Assembly: GCA_964535735.1 (NCBI GenBank)
Contig: CAZHTM010000015.1
Location: 1 to 50,559, forward strand
Reading direction: 5' to 3'
Source of the DNA: J089 sp964535735
GTDB taxonomy: Bacteria > Fidelibacterota > Marinisomatia > Marinisomatales > J089
Length of the DNA stretch: 50,559 nucleotides
How positions within the stretch are numbered: position 1 is the first letter of the stretch; each line of letters opens with the position of its first letter. Position numbers and translations under genes: made by a program. Shown piece after piece: positions 8,889 to 16,104 of this stretch. The notes beneath the pieces are model-generated. The model made no database searches and was not told the origin of the DNA. It worked only from the letters and a program-made list of their open reading frames with translations.

Positions 8889-9602
8889 TTATCCATTGTG
8901 GATCATTGCATTAGCAATGGCCAGGGCAGTGACAGCAGCGGTTTCGGATCGCAATCTCCGGGGACCCAAAGACACGGACTGAAATCCGGCGGCATGGATA
9001 TTTTCCAGTTCTTCCGGGGTAAAATCGCCTTCTGGCCCCACCAATATGGTGATGGGTGACGACGATGTCTTGGATGTAAGTAAATTTCTAAGGGCTGGTC
9101 CCGAATGGCAGACCAGTTTCTTCCCGGATATATCTGGGAGCCAACGGGATAAATCTGACCATATCTTCACCGGCGGAAACCAGGAGCGACCACATTGTTT
9201 GGCTGCCGCCATGACTTTCGCTTCCAAGCGGGACAGATTGATTTTCCGATGAACGGATCGATTTAAAAACAAGATGGCGATGTCAAACACACCCAATTCC
9301 ACCGCTTTTTCAACGGCCCACTCCAGGCGTTCACGGCGGATACTCCCCAGGGCCAATGTTAATTTAGTGGTATTTTCTCCTAAACGGACATAGGGTGCCA
9401 ATATCTCTCCCGCCACCCGAGCGCCATCCTCATTCGTGATGCGTGCCTGGTAACCCGTGCCAATGCCATCTAAAAGCCAAATTTCCGAACCTACCGGTAG
9501 CCTAAGGACATGAAGAGCGTGGTGTGATTCATCAGAATCCAAATAAAAGCGGTCACCAGCAATCTGATCTGGATGAATATAGAAATAAGTACGGTCGGCC
9601 AT
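8889..9602 (-). CDS. rsmE: 16S rRNA (uracil-1498-N3)-methyltransferase
   Basis: RsmE methylates N3 of U1498 in 16S rRNA using S-adenosylmethionine. The 237-aa protein has the SPOUT-fold signature at its C-terminus: LVGPEGDFTPEE followed by LGPRRLRSETAAV, which builds the trefoil-knot cofactor site. The N-terminal HALHVLR segment is the PUA-like RNA-binding part. It is the last gene of the run that starts with folB and begins 3 bases after the stop of the small barrel-protein gene. Nothing unusual is seen. Confidence 0.94.
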   Translation of the reverse strand: MADRTYFYIHPDQIAGDRFYLDSDESHHALHVLRLPVGSEIWLLDGIGTGYQARITNEDGARVAGEILAPYVRLGENTTKLTLALGSIRRERLEWAVEKAVELGVFDIAILFLNRSVHRKINLSRLEAKVMAAAKQCGRSWFPPVKIWSDLSRWLPDISGKKLVCHSGPALRNLLTSKTSSSPITILVGPEGDFTPEELENIHAAGFQSVSLGPRRLRSETAAVTALAIANAMIHNG

Positions 9603-9605
9603 GAA

Positions 9606-10196
9606 TCAGCGGAAAAACCCAAACTGGAAAGTCATACCATTGTAATGGGTCCGTCCATCGATGGCCCGGAATAAGGGATAAACGGAATAGGTCACCGTCA
9701 TAGCAAACAAAGAATTCATGGGAAGTAAAAATTGAATCCCGCCGCCAAACTGAAAGGCCGGCGCCAGCGAAAAGTCCGGTTGCGACCAACGCGTCGACCA
9801 ACGGTCTATGGATTCATCACCATCAGCGGCCACTAGAAATCCCACTTTGGTGGTGAGAAACGGGGAAAACTGATTGTCAATCTGACCTTCAAACGGGTAG
9901 TATGTTCCAGTGAGAAAAAAAGGCATTAAGACTAAGCTTTGTTCATTAAAGGTATAGGATGCACCAGTATAAGGATCGATCATTTTAAATTCATTTTCCC
10001 CAGTCACATCTATGAAATGGGCTTCCAGACCCGCATCCAGATTCGGACGCCAGGTTCGATGATGCTGGACAAAAAATCCTGATCCCTGTGTACTGATAGT
10101 GAGTCCAAACCCGGATTCTCCGGCCTGAAGCGTTCCGAGTATCAGAAACCCACCAAGGAGTTCCTTGACCCAGTGAAAAGACATAGTTTGTTTCAT
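9606..10196 (-). CDS. Small outer-membrane beta-barrel-like protein, unknown role
   Basis: A 196-aa protein with a signal peptide (hydrophobic stretch GGFLILGTLQA), followed by alternating strands such as GFGLTISTQGSGFFVQHH and a C-terminus ending in F-Q-F-G-F-F-R. The composition suggests an eight-stranded-type outer-membrane barrel or a secreted beta protein. No family is recognised. The ATG overlaps the stop of the dehydrogenase gene in an ATGA junction, and rsmE follows after 3 bases, so it is a genuine member of this operon. Function is unknown. Confidence 0.75.
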   Translation of the reverse strand: MKQTMSFHWVKELLGGFLILGTLQAGESGFGLTISTQGSGFFVQHHRTWRPNLDAGLEAHFIDVTGENEFKMIDPYTGASYTFNEQSLVLMPFFLTGTYYPFEGQIDNQFSPFLTTKVGFLVAADGDESIDRWSTRWSQPDFSLAPAFQFGGGIQFLLPMNSLFAMTVTYSVYPLFRAIDGRTHYNGMTFQFGFFR

Positions 10197-11227
10197 ACTT
10201 TATCTCCGGGAATCAGAATAACTTTGCCTTGTTGAGTATTGGTTTCCAGGTATTGGTGCGCCAATTGAACATCTTGAAATGAAAAAATTCGATCAACGAC
10301 CGGTTTAACGGCCCTTTCTTTCACAAGTTTCATCACGGCATCCATGCTGGCTGAGTCTCCCATGGTGCTGCCTAAAATTGTTTGCTGCTTATAAAATAAG
10401 TGTCGGATGTCCAGTTCCACACGACTTCCAGTCGTGGCGCCGCAGGTCACCAGTCTTCCCCCCTTGGCCAGGCTGCTGAGACTGGCTTTCCATGTTGCTG
10501 TTCCCACGTGATCAAACACTACGTCCACGCCTATCCCACTGGTTAATTCCTTTACCATCGTCGGAACAGTTTGAGACGTATAATTAAGCACCTCGTCGGC
10601 ACCCAAGGATCGGGCCAATTGGCATTTTTCATCTGTGCCCGCCACAGCAATGACTTTAGCGTTCAGCGCTTTGGCAATCTGAATAGCCATGGACCCTACT
10701 CCCGACGTAGCACCCCATATAAGCACGGTCTCTCCCGCTTGTAGATTGGCGCGGCGAACCAACATCATGTAAGCTGTTTGTCCTGTGAGGGCAAAGGCAG
10801 CCGCTTCTTCCCAAGTCAGATCTTTAGGTTTAGGACGAACATTGATTGGGTCGAGGGTAACATATTCGGCCTGGACTCCGTCTTGATTTTCTCCCAAAAT
10901 ACCCCATGTATGACAATAATTTTCCCTCCCAGATCGACAAAAGGAACAGGTACCGCAGTAGGTCAAGGGTTGAACAATAACTTCATCTCCGATTTGATAC
11001 TCTTCCACTTCCGATCCTACCGCTCGAACAATACCGGCGCCATCGCTTCCCATAATCACCGGAAGTGGCACACCCGGGATACCTTTCCGGACCCATAGAT
11101 CCAGGTGATTCATGGCCGTTGCCTTGATTTCTACCAATACGGCCTGATCTTTTGGTTCCGGCTCTGGTATATCGTCGATCCGCAGAACATCCGGTGCGCC
11201 GTGCTCGTGAATCCTAATAGCTTTCAT
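10193..11227 (-). CDS. Zinc-binding MDR-family alcohol dehydrogenase/quinone oxidoreductase
   Basis: Medium-chain dehydrogenase/reductase of 344 aa, beginning MKAIRIHEHG. The frame is open further upstream to 11605, but that extension overlaps the DoxX gene and has no family similarity. The ATG at 11227 makes an ATGA overlap with the DoxX stop, so it is preferred. A GroES-like N-terminal half carries four closely spaced cysteines (CGTCSFC then ENYC), the structural-zinc loop. The Rossmann motif GATSGVGSMA follows. Probably an NADPH-dependent reductase of small carbonyl or quinone substrates; the substrate cannot be read from sequence. Confidence 0.9.
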   Translation of the reverse strand: MKAIRIHEHGAPDVLRIDDIPEPEPKDQAVLVEIKATAMNHLDLWVRKGIPGVPLPVIMGSDGAGIVRAVGSEVEEYQIGDEVIVQPLTYCGTCSFCRSGRENYCHTWGILGENQDGVQAEYVTLDPINVRPKPKDLTWEEAAAFALTGQTAYMMLVRRANLQAGETVLIWGATSGVGSMAIQIAKALNAKVIAVAGTDEKCQLARSLGADEVLNYTSQTVPTMVKELTSGIGVDVVFDHVGTATWKASLSSLAKGGRLVTCGATTGSRVELDIRHLFYKQQTILGSTMGDSASMDAVMKLVKERAVKPVVDRIFSFQDVQLAHQYLETNTQQGKVILIPGDKV

Positions 11228-11658
11228 GATCGCGTAAAGAATCGACTGGCCGTGATAGGGCCAGGTCCCAATAGTAATAGACTTGCGAAAACGATAAGCG
11301 ATTCCAAAGCGTGGATGGGGCTGCCTTTTCCGGAAACCAAATGAAAGGCAATGGCTGCCACCATAGTAAAGATCAAGAGTCCCAAACTGGAACGGTAAAG
11401 GATTCCAAGGACCAGCATACATCCGCCTCCAAACTCCGCCAGTCCCGCCATGAAGCCCCAAAAAGTGGGCCATACATGAATTCCCAGGCTCCCCATTCCC
11501 ATCTTCCCAATGGAAATCCACGTTTCGGGACCACCAAATAACTTGGGAGCGCCGTGCCACATAAATGCCAATCCTAGTCCCACCCGGATGACCAAGAGTC
11601 CCCAAACCCAGGTGGGGTAGAGTGTCTCGGTGTCTGAAAGATTAGGATCGGTCATCAT
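11224..11658 (-). CDS. DoxX family membrane protein
   Basis: Small inner-membrane protein of the DoxX/DoxD group with about four transmembrane helices. FMWHGAPKLFGG is the family's first-helix/loop motif, followed by hydrophobic segments around FWGFMAGLAEFGGG, SLGLLIFTMVAAIAF and LIVFASLLLLGPG. The frame is open up to 11679. An AAGGA sequence lies 5 bases before paired ATGs at 11658 and 11655, so one of these is the better start (about 144 aa). The gene overlaps the end of the 60-aa membrane-protein gene and the start of the dehydrogenase. DoxX proteins are often linked to redox or thiol stress; no specific role is claimed. Confidence 0.85.
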   Translation of the reverse strand: MMTDPNLSDTETLYPTWVWGLLVIRVGLGLAFMWHGAPKLFGGPETWISIGKMGMGSLGIHVWPTFWGFMAGLAEFGGGCMLVLGILYRSSLGLLIFTMVAAIAFHLVSGKGSPIHALESLIVFASLLLLGPGPITASRFFTRS

Positions 11659-11824
11659 CCACATCCTTAAATTCTGCATCTTGAATATCCATTCGGGAAT
11701 AGAGGTCGTTTTTCGTAGAACTCGAAGACGGTTCGCGTCGTGATTTGATCTCCAAGCCGGCGATTTTCTTTAGCCAGAGCCATCCCAAATAAATGATGCC
11801 TCCCAAGAGGATCAGTCTAAACAT
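11642..11824 (-). CDS. Small single-pass membrane protein, unknown function
   Basis: A 60-aa protein with one N-terminal transmembrane helix (LILLGGIIYLGWLWL) and a charged cytoplasmic tail ending MDIQDAEFKDVDDD. The acidic 'IQDAEF' end recalls short DUF4834-like proteins of Bacteroidetes, but this resemblance is weak. Its ATG shares one base with the stop of the kinase gene (TAATG) and its end overlaps the DoxX start. This tight packing supports real translation. The function is unknown. Confidence 0.7.
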   Translation of the reverse strand: MFRLILLGGIIYLGWLWLKKIAGLEIKSRREPSSSSTKNDLYSRMDIQDAEFKDVDDDRS

Positions 11825-12465
11825 TAGAAGCCTGTACTTGGATTAAAAAATTTTGTTCCAGAGACTGGCTGGCGAATCACATTGATTACCTCATCCAAAT
11901 CTTTGGGATTGTTGACAAAATCAATGTTATTGGTATTGATGATCACCAAGGGTGTATCCTGATACCGGAAGAAAAATTCATTGTATACCTGATTCAAGGC
12001 ATCGATATAGTCATAGGACATGTTTTCCTCGAATGATCGCCCCCGCTTGGCAATGTTGGCCATAAGGGTGTCCGTATCGGCCTGGAGATAAATCACCAGA
12101 TCAGGGCTGAGCACATTCCGTTCCAGCAAATTGGCCACCGTGTCATAGAGATTCATTTCCCGCTCTTTGAGGGTCAGGGAAGCAAACAGGCGGTCCTTCA
12201 CAAACATGTAGTCGGTGATTAGGAGATTATGAAACATATCTACTTGCCGTAATTCCTGCTGTTGGCGATAGCGTTGTAAGAGAAAATATAATTGCGTCTG
12301 GAAGGCAAAACGATCCGGGTCCTTATAAAAATCTGCTAAAAATGGATTATCCTCAAATTCCTCCAGTACCAGGCGGGCTCTCAACTTTTCGCCCATTTTT
12401 CTCACCAAACTTGTTTTCCCGACCCCAATAGGGCCTTCGACCGCTACATAGTACAGTTGTCTCAT
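11824..12465 (-). CDS. Deoxynucleoside kinase (dNK/dGK-dAK family)
   Basis: Phosphorylates salvaged deoxynucleosides to deoxynucleoside monophosphates. The 213-aa protein has the P-loop GPIGVGKT at residues 11-18, the LEEFEDNPFL segment after it, and the lid/arginine motif KRGRSFEE that contacts the phosphates. These match the bacterial deoxyadenosine/deoxyguanosine kinase type; the base preference is not readable. Its ATG overlaps the folK stop by 4 bases. Neighbouring folK and kinase genes of this kind are a recurrent arrangement in FCB genomes. dUTPase, another dNTP-pool enzyme, is encoded about 3 kb away. Confidence 0.92.
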   Translation of the reverse strand: MRQLYYVAVEGPIGVGKTSLVRKMGEKLRARLVLEEFEDNPFLADFYKDPDRFAFQTQLYFLLQRYRQQQELRQVDMFHNLLITDYMFVKDRLFASLTLKEREMNLYDTVANLLERNVLSPDLVIYLQADTDTLMANIAKRGRSFEENMSYDYIDALNQVYNEFFFRYQDTPLVIINTNNIDFVNNPKDLDEVINVIRQPVSGTKFFNPSTGF

Positions 12466-12968
12466 GCGTTTTTCTGAATTATATGTTTATACACCCGGGA
12501 TGTGTCCGGGCAATGTTCGAGGAGATACGCCACAGTTCGATTCCACCCAGGCACCACAAAGTCGGGGGCAATTTCCGCAAAGGGCACTAACACAAATCGC
12601 CGAACAGTCAATTCCGGATGGGGAATTTTCAGAGAATCAGTGCTAATGATTTCCTGGTTGTAACATAAAATGTCAATATCTATCATCCGTGGGCCATGTT
12701 TTTCGTGCTCCCGGGGACGGCCTAACATTTCTTCCGTATGCTGAGTTACTTCCAACAGCGCTTCCGGGGAAAAATCCACCTGATACTCCACCACTGTATT
12801 CAAAAATTGAGGTTGATCAGGATTGCCCACTGGTTCGGTTTCAAAAAAAGAGGCGCTCACCAGATCATGAATTTCTGGGTAAGTGCTCAGAGCAGAGATG
12901 GCGCTAGCCAGGTTAGATTCCCGATCACCCAGGTTGGAACCCAAAGAAAGAAAGACGCGGTTAGACAT
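12462..12968 (-). CDS. folK: 2-amino-4-hydroxy-6-hydroxymethyldihydropteridine diphosphokinase
   Basis: FolK transfers pyrophosphate from ATP to the pterin precursor in folate synthesis. The true start is taken as the ATG at 12968 (MSNRVFLSLGSNLGDR), giving 168 aa. The frame is open to 13031, but the added residues overlap folB and are not family-like. Signatures seen are LGSNLGDRESNL, FFETEPVG, and the metal/ATP motif GPRMIDIDIL. The start overlaps the folB end by 8 bases and the stop overlaps the kinase start. folB then folK encode consecutive pathway steps. Confidence 0.94.
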   Translation of the reverse strand: MSNRVFLSLGSNLGDRESNLASAISALSTYPEIHDLVSASFFETEPVGNPDQPQFLNTVVEYQVDFSPEALLEVTQHTEEMLGRPREHEKHGPRMIDIDILCYNQEIISTDSLKIPHPELTVRRFVLVPFAEIAPDFVVPGWNRTVAYLLEHCPDTSRVYKHIIQKNA

Positions 12969-13329
12969 AATAATCTCGGTGGCGTTTAATCTCCACCTCC
13001 ACCGAATCCAAAACCCCTTGGATAGGAGCATGGGGTTTCCGGACTTTCACCACTAAATGATCCATGGAAAACTGACTCAGCAGCGTTCGGGCAATGGTCT
13101 CGGCCAGAGCTTCGATTAAAAAAAACTTTTTTTCACGGGTGCAAGCTTCCACCGTATGATAAATGGCTTCATAGTCCAGGGTATCCCGCAGGCGATCGGT
13201 TTGCCCCGGTTTTTTCAATGGTAGAAAGATTTCTAGATCCACCTCGAATTTTCCACCCAGAGTCTTTTCCGTATCGCTTACGCCGTGATAGCCGTAAAAA
13301 ACCATATTTTTGAGTCGTATGACATCCAT
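12961..13329 (-). CDS. folB: Dihydroneopterin aldolase
   Basis: FolB cleaves 7,8-dihydroneopterin to 6-hydroxymethyl-dihydropterin and glycolaldehyde. At 122 aa it has the family's usual size. The N-terminal FYGYHGVSDTEK (family FxGxHGxxxxE), the LDYEAIY block and the C-terminal VKVRKPHAPIQG (catalytic Lys region) are all present. It is the first gene of an eight-gene overlapping run down to rsmE. About 45 bases separate it from the groEL terminator, so it probably has its own promoter or lies under weak read-through. Confidence 0.94.
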   Translation of the reverse strand: MDVIRLKNMVFYGYHGVSDTEKTLGGKFEVDLEIFLPLKKPGQTDRLRDTLDYEAIYHTVEACTREKKFFLIEALAETIARTLLSQFSMDHLVVKVRKPHAPIQGVLDSVEVEIKRHRDYYV

Positions 13330-13373
13330 AGTGAATTGAATTTACCTAGTGCCTTCGAGTGGTGTCAAGAATT

Positions 13374-13414
13374 CAGAAAAAAAAGCCCCCCGATAAAGAT
13401 AGCCGGGGGGCTTT
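13374..13414 (-). terminator. Rho-independent terminator of groES-groEL
   Basis: Read on the minus strand, the stem AAGCCCCCCG / CGGGGGGCTT (13383-13392 against 13404-13413, with a bulge next to the loop) is followed by a run of eight T residues at 13377-13384. It sits 20 bases after the groEL stop codon, as expected for termination of the chaperonin operon before folB. Confidence 0.9.
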
Positions 13415-13433
13415 AGATCGATTTGGAGGTCGA

Positions 13434-15053
13434 TTAATACATTCCGGGGTCGGGCATCGGCGGTGCCGGTGGTTCTTTCTCCGGAATTTCCGTAATTGCC
13501 GCTTCGGTGGTCAAAAGTAGACCTGCAATAGAGGCGGCGTTTTCAATAGCGACTCGGGCTACCTTGGTGGGGTCGATGATTCCGGCTTCGAACAAATTCA
13601 CATATTTATCATTCCGGGCATCATAGCCAAAGTCATCTTTCCCTTCACGGACTTTCTGAACCACAATGGATGCCTCAACGCCAGCATTGCTAGCAATTTG
13701 ACGAATGGGTTCTTCCAGAGCGCGTCGGAGGATATTCACACCTACTTGCTGAGCATCAGAAACCTTCAGGTTTTCTAAGGCATCAATGCACCGCAACAAG
13801 GCTACACCACCACCGGGAATAATGCCTTCTTCCACAGCTGCACGAGTTGCATGGAGGGCATCTTCAATCCGGGCTTTTTTCTCTTTCATTTCCACTTCCG
13901 TGGGAGCGCCGGCATACAGCACAGCTACACCACCGGACAGTTTGGCTAACCGTTCTTGCAGTTTTTCACGGTCATAGTCGGAGGTGGTTTTTTCGATCTG
14001 GACCTTGATTTCGTTGATCCGGCCTTTGATCCGCTCTGTTTCTCCAGCTCCACCGACAATGGTAGTGTTATCTTTATCGGCAACGACCCGTGTGGCGCGT
14101 CCCAGATAATCCAGGGTAGCATTTTCCAGTTTATATCCCTGATCTTCGGAGATGACGGTTCCGCCAGTGAGGATGGCGATATCTTCCAGCATGGCTTTCC
14201 GGCGATCACCAAATCCAGGCGCTTTCACGGCCAGGACTTTGAAGGTCCCCCGCAGTTTGTTCACTACCAGAGTAGCCAACGCTTCCCCTTCCACATCTTC
14301 TGCAATGATCAGCACCGGTTTACCGGTCTGGACAATTTTTTCCAGAATCGGTAACAGGTCTTTCATGGCACTGATTTTTTTGTCGTGGATCAGGATATAG
14401 GGATCATCCAGTTCGGCTTCCATGTTGTCGTTATTGGTCACAAAGTAGGGGGACAGATAACCGCGATCAAATTGCATACCTTCCACCAGTTCCAGGTAGG
14501 TTTCTGCGGTTTTGCTGTCTTCTACTGTGATGACGCCGTCTTTACCAACTTTTTCCATTGCTTCGGCGATTTTACCACCGATTTCCTCGTCGTGGTTGGC
14601 GGAAATGGTAGCTACCTGTTTGACTTTTTCAAAATCGGAGCCCACTTCTTTTTTCATTTCCCGGAGTTTTTCCACAACCGCTTCCACAGCAGCGTCAATA
14701 CCCCGTTTAATAGACATGGGGTTGGCTCCGGCGGTCACATTTTTCAAACCTTCTGCGATAATGGATTGGGCTAGAACGGTGGCGGTGGTGGTTCCATCAC
14801 CTGCAACATCAGAAGTTTTGGACGCCACTTCTTTCACCATCTGGGCGCCAATATTTTCCAGTTTGTTTTCAAGCTCAATTTCCTTAGCGACGGTTACACC
14901 ATCTTTGGTCACGGTGGGAGAGCCAAATTTCTTTTCAATTACCACATTCCGCCCTTTGGGGCCCAGGGTGACCTTGACGGCGTTGGCCAGCTGATCAACC
15001 CCGGATTTGAGGGCATTCCGCGCCTCTAAGCTGTATTCAATTTGTTTAGCCAT
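13434..15053 (-). CDS. groL: Chaperonin GroEL (60 kDa)
   Basis: ATP-driven folding chaperonin, 539 aa. ATP-site motifs are intact: GPKGRNVV, GDGTTTATVLA and the late GGGVALLR. The start at 15053 has a near-perfect ribosome site (AAGGAGG, 7 bases upstream) and follows groES by 11 bases. The extreme C-terminus is odd. In place of the flexible Gly-Gly-Met repeat of E. coli GroEL it ends in a proline-rich EKEPPAPPMPDPGMY. This tail projects into the folding cavity, so its chemistry may differ. Expression is probably heat-inducible through the CIRCE-like operator upstream of groES. Confidence 0.97.
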   Translation of the reverse strand: MAKQIEYSLEARNALKSGVDQLANAVKVTLGPKGRNVVIEKKFGSPTVTKDGVTVAKEIELENKLENIGAQMVKEVASKTSDVAGDGTTTATVLAQSIIAEGLKNVTAGANPMSIKRGIDAAVEAVVEKLREMKKEVGSDFEKVKQVATISANHDEEIGGKIAEAMEKVGKDGVITVEDSKTAETYLELVEGMQFDRGYLSPYFVTNNDNMEAELDDPYILIHDKKISAMKDLLPILEKIVQTGKPVLIIAEDVEGEALATLVVNKLRGTFKVLAVKAPGFGDRRKAMLEDIAILTGGTVISEDQGYKLENATLDYLGRATRVVADKDNTTIVGGAGETERIKGRINEIKVQIEKTTSDYDREKLQERLAKLSGGVAVLYAGAPTEVEMKEKKARIEDALHATRAAVEEGIIPGGGVALLRCIDALENLKVSDAQQVGVNILRRALEEPIRQIASNAGVEASIVVQKVREGKDDFGYDARNDKYVNLFEAGIIDPTKVARVAIENAASIAGLLLTTEAAITEIPEKEPPAPPMPDPGMY

Positions 15054-15064
15054 AATTTACCTCC

Positions 15065-15355
15065 TTAGAGCGTAGCTAAAATGTCGCTTTCGCGCATGAT
15101 CAAATAATCGTTTCCATCTACCGTCACTTCCGAGCCGGAGTATTTTCCATACAGGATTTTATCCCCTTTTTTGACGGTCATTTTAATGAGCGTGCCGGAA
15201 TCACTGACTCTCCCGGGACCCACCGCAATGACTGTGCCCAGTTGCGGTTTTTCTTGAGCCGTATCGGGAAGAATAATTCCACCACTGGATTTTTCTTCAG
15301 CCGGTGCCGGTTCAACAACCACCCGGTCCGCTAACGGATTCAATTTAACACTCAT
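15065..15355 (-). CDS. groS: Co-chaperonin GroES (10 kDa)
   Basis: Lid protein that caps the GroEL cavity. The 96-aa length is normal. The N-terminal NPLADRVVVEP, the mobile-loop region EEKSSGGIILPDTAQEKP and the closing YLIMRESDILA are typical. A clear ribosome site (GGAGAG) precedes the ATG. It is the first gene of the groES-groEL operon, with a degenerate CIRCE operator about 105 bases upstream. Confidence 0.97.
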   Translation of the reverse strand: MSVKLNPLADRVVVEPAPAEEKSSGGIILPDTAQEKPQLGTVIAVGPGRVSDSGTLIKMTVKKGDKILYGKYSGSEVTVDGNDYLIMRESDILATL

Positions 15356-15459
15356 TGTTCTCTCCTCATCTTTTTAAGGTTTATAGTGTTAGTTCATAAA
15401 ATTTCTGCCTGTAGCAGCCGTGAAATTAATTTTAGGAGCTACCGTATTACAAGGTCTAT

Positions 15460-15486
15460 TTAGCACTCTAAAACTGGAAGTGCTAT
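15460..15486 (-). promoter_or_regulatory. CIRCE-like operator (HrcA site) upstream of groES
   Basis: TTAGCACTC at 15460-15468 and AAGTGCTAT at 15478-15486 are separated by exactly 9 bases. The CIRCE consensus is TTAGCACTC-N9-GAGTGCTAA, so one arm is perfect and the other has two mismatches. The position, about 105 bases before groES, fits HrcA repression of the chaperonin operon. No hrcA gene lies in the window. Confidence 0.8.
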
Positions 15487-15607
15487 AAGCGATAACTCCT
15501 GTTAAGTTGCTGTTATTTAGTAAGTTATGCTGTTAAACAGCCCCGATTATACGTCAAATATTTTCAAAAGGTTCCCACCACGGCGACTAGCGGAGCCAGC
15601 ACCTTTT

Positions 15608-16045
15608 TCAGCGACCCGTACTCCCAAATCCACCAGTACCCCGGGAGGTTTCCGAAAGCGTATCCACCAGACTGAAATGGATTGGCGATCCATCCATAGC
15701 CACCAGTTGGAACAGGCGCTGACCTGGTGAGATCATTTCATCGGTGGATCGGATATTATCTACCGCAGCCATGATTTCACCTCGGTAGCCGGCGTCAATC
15801 AAACCGATGGAGTTGCTCATTCTAAGACCGGTTTTGGCAATACTGGACCGGGGCATTAAAAGATAGGGTTGTGGAGGTACCGTTTCACAAGCTATTTGGA
15901 AATGAATATGGCAGGTCGTCCCCGCCGGTATCACTTGTTCATGAACCACAAACAAATCCAACCCTGCGTCTCCATCATGGAAATGTCCGTGATGCTCATA
16001 AAAGGCTTTCACTTCCATGGAAAAGGGCCGGATGTTGAGTTGCAT
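15608..16045 (-). CDS. dut: dUTP diphosphatase (dUTPase)
   Basis: Trimeric dUTPase that hydrolyses dUTP to dUMP, keeping uracil out of DNA and feeding dTMP synthesis. At 145 aa it shows the five family motifs in order: GDAGLDL, PRSSIAKTGL, GLIDAGYRGEI, PGQRLFQLV and the C-terminal GTGGFGSTGR that closes over the active site. It is the last gene of a minus-strand run following the MORN-repeat lipoprotein, with a 59-base gap, so co-transcription is possible but not certain. Confidence 0.95.
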   Translation of the reverse strand: MQLNIRPFSMEVKAFYEHHGHFHDGDAGLDLFVVHEQVIPAGTTCHIHFQIACETVPPQPYLLMPRSSIAKTGLRMSNSIGLIDAGYRGEIMAAVDNIRSTDEMISPGQRLFQLVAMDGSPIHFSLVDTLSETSRGTGGFGSTGR

Positions 16046-16104
16046 AGGGACTCCTCTATCGAATAGTTATCAAAATGGTTGGAAAATTGGACGCAAAAAT
16101 AGGC

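Noticed and set aside
11228..11605. N-terminal extension of the alcohol dehydrogenase frame
   Set aside because: The extra 126 codons overlap the DoxX gene in another frame and look like its shadow. The ATGA junction at 11224-11227 explains the real start.
14385..14994. Long open frames on the plus strand opposite groEL
   Set aside because: They are antisense shadows of a highly conserved gene with biased codons. They lack ribosome sites and have unnatural compositions.
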